Positions 63,991-64,000 of a DNA stretch of 64,000 nt are shown piece by piece (positions within the stretch are counted from its first letter, which is position 1; each line of letters starts with the position of its first letter). Origin of the DNA: Pedobacter ginsenosidimutans. Its GTDB lineage: Bacteria > Bacteroidota > Bacteroidia > Sphingobacteriales > Sphingobacteriaceae. A program made the position numbers and the translations under genes. Below the pieces are notes generated by a model. That model was not told the origin of the DNA. It saw nothing but the letters and a program-made list of their open reading frames with translations, and did not search any database. The DNA lies in NCBI RefSeq assembly GCF_001442625.1, contig NZ_LMZQ01000001.1:372001-436000 (forward strand), given 5' to 3'.

Positions 63991-64000
63991 TACTTTTTAC

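Overview
The window reads as a chromosome segment of a Bacteroidota bacterium, most likely Sphingobacteriaceae and close to Pedobacter. The evidence is a SusC/SusD pair, FecR anti-sigma factors with ECF sigma factors, DUF4382, DUF3667 and TlpA-type lipid or periplasmic proteins, TAnnTTTG-type promoters, low-to-middle GC, and a 16S-Ile-Ala-23S-5S rRNA operon. No phage, transposase, CRISPR array or defence island is visible; the genus is an inference.

Layout. Positions 1-7375 hold small exported proteins and a two-component system (response regulator 5362-6036, kinase 6038-7375). This system shares a symmetric divergent control region (4050-4134) with a DUF4382 lipoprotein operon. Positions 7441-15519 hold regulator/enzyme pairs (AraC with a flavin monooxygenase; HxlR with a short-chain dehydrogenase), a large secreted glycoside hydrolase and a LuxR-type regulator. 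Positions 15654-21767 carry DinB proteins, a WYL regulator, a YdeI-like protein, a putative immunity protein and an MscS channel. Positions 21842-26369 form a sigma/FecR/STN-barrel system with a paralogous repeat barrel. Positions 28535-36507 are a high-affinity potassium (Kdp) locus that includes kdpF and an even smaller membrane ORF, a porin and a kinase-less KdpD. Positions 36822-38549 are an ArgE-like/GNAT pair.

Positions 39832-49189 form a sigma-FecR-SusC-SusD-TlpA-TlpA nutrient uptake locus. Positions 49962-52859 form a three-gene glycan operon (GT87, GT2, polysaccharide deacetylase), followed by a subtilase. Positions 55156-61354 are the rRNA operon on the minus strand, with three tandem perfect-spacing promoters upstream. 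ComF and a beta-helix lipoprotein close the window.

The most notable points are: (1) mirror-image tandem 11-bp operators between the DUF4382 operon and the two-component operon; (2) an ECF/FecR circuit whose transducer seems to be an STN domain on a repeat-containing barrel instead of a TonB receptor; (3) interspersed palindromes of two families filling every long gap of the kdp operon; (4) a 26-codon membrane ORF just before kdpF; (5) a 33-nt shared 3' tail between mscS and the adjacent immunity-like gene; (6) a candidate small RNA near 49.6 kb; (7) a tRNA-Ala 3' fragment interrupted by an 18-bp palindrome in the rRNA spacer.
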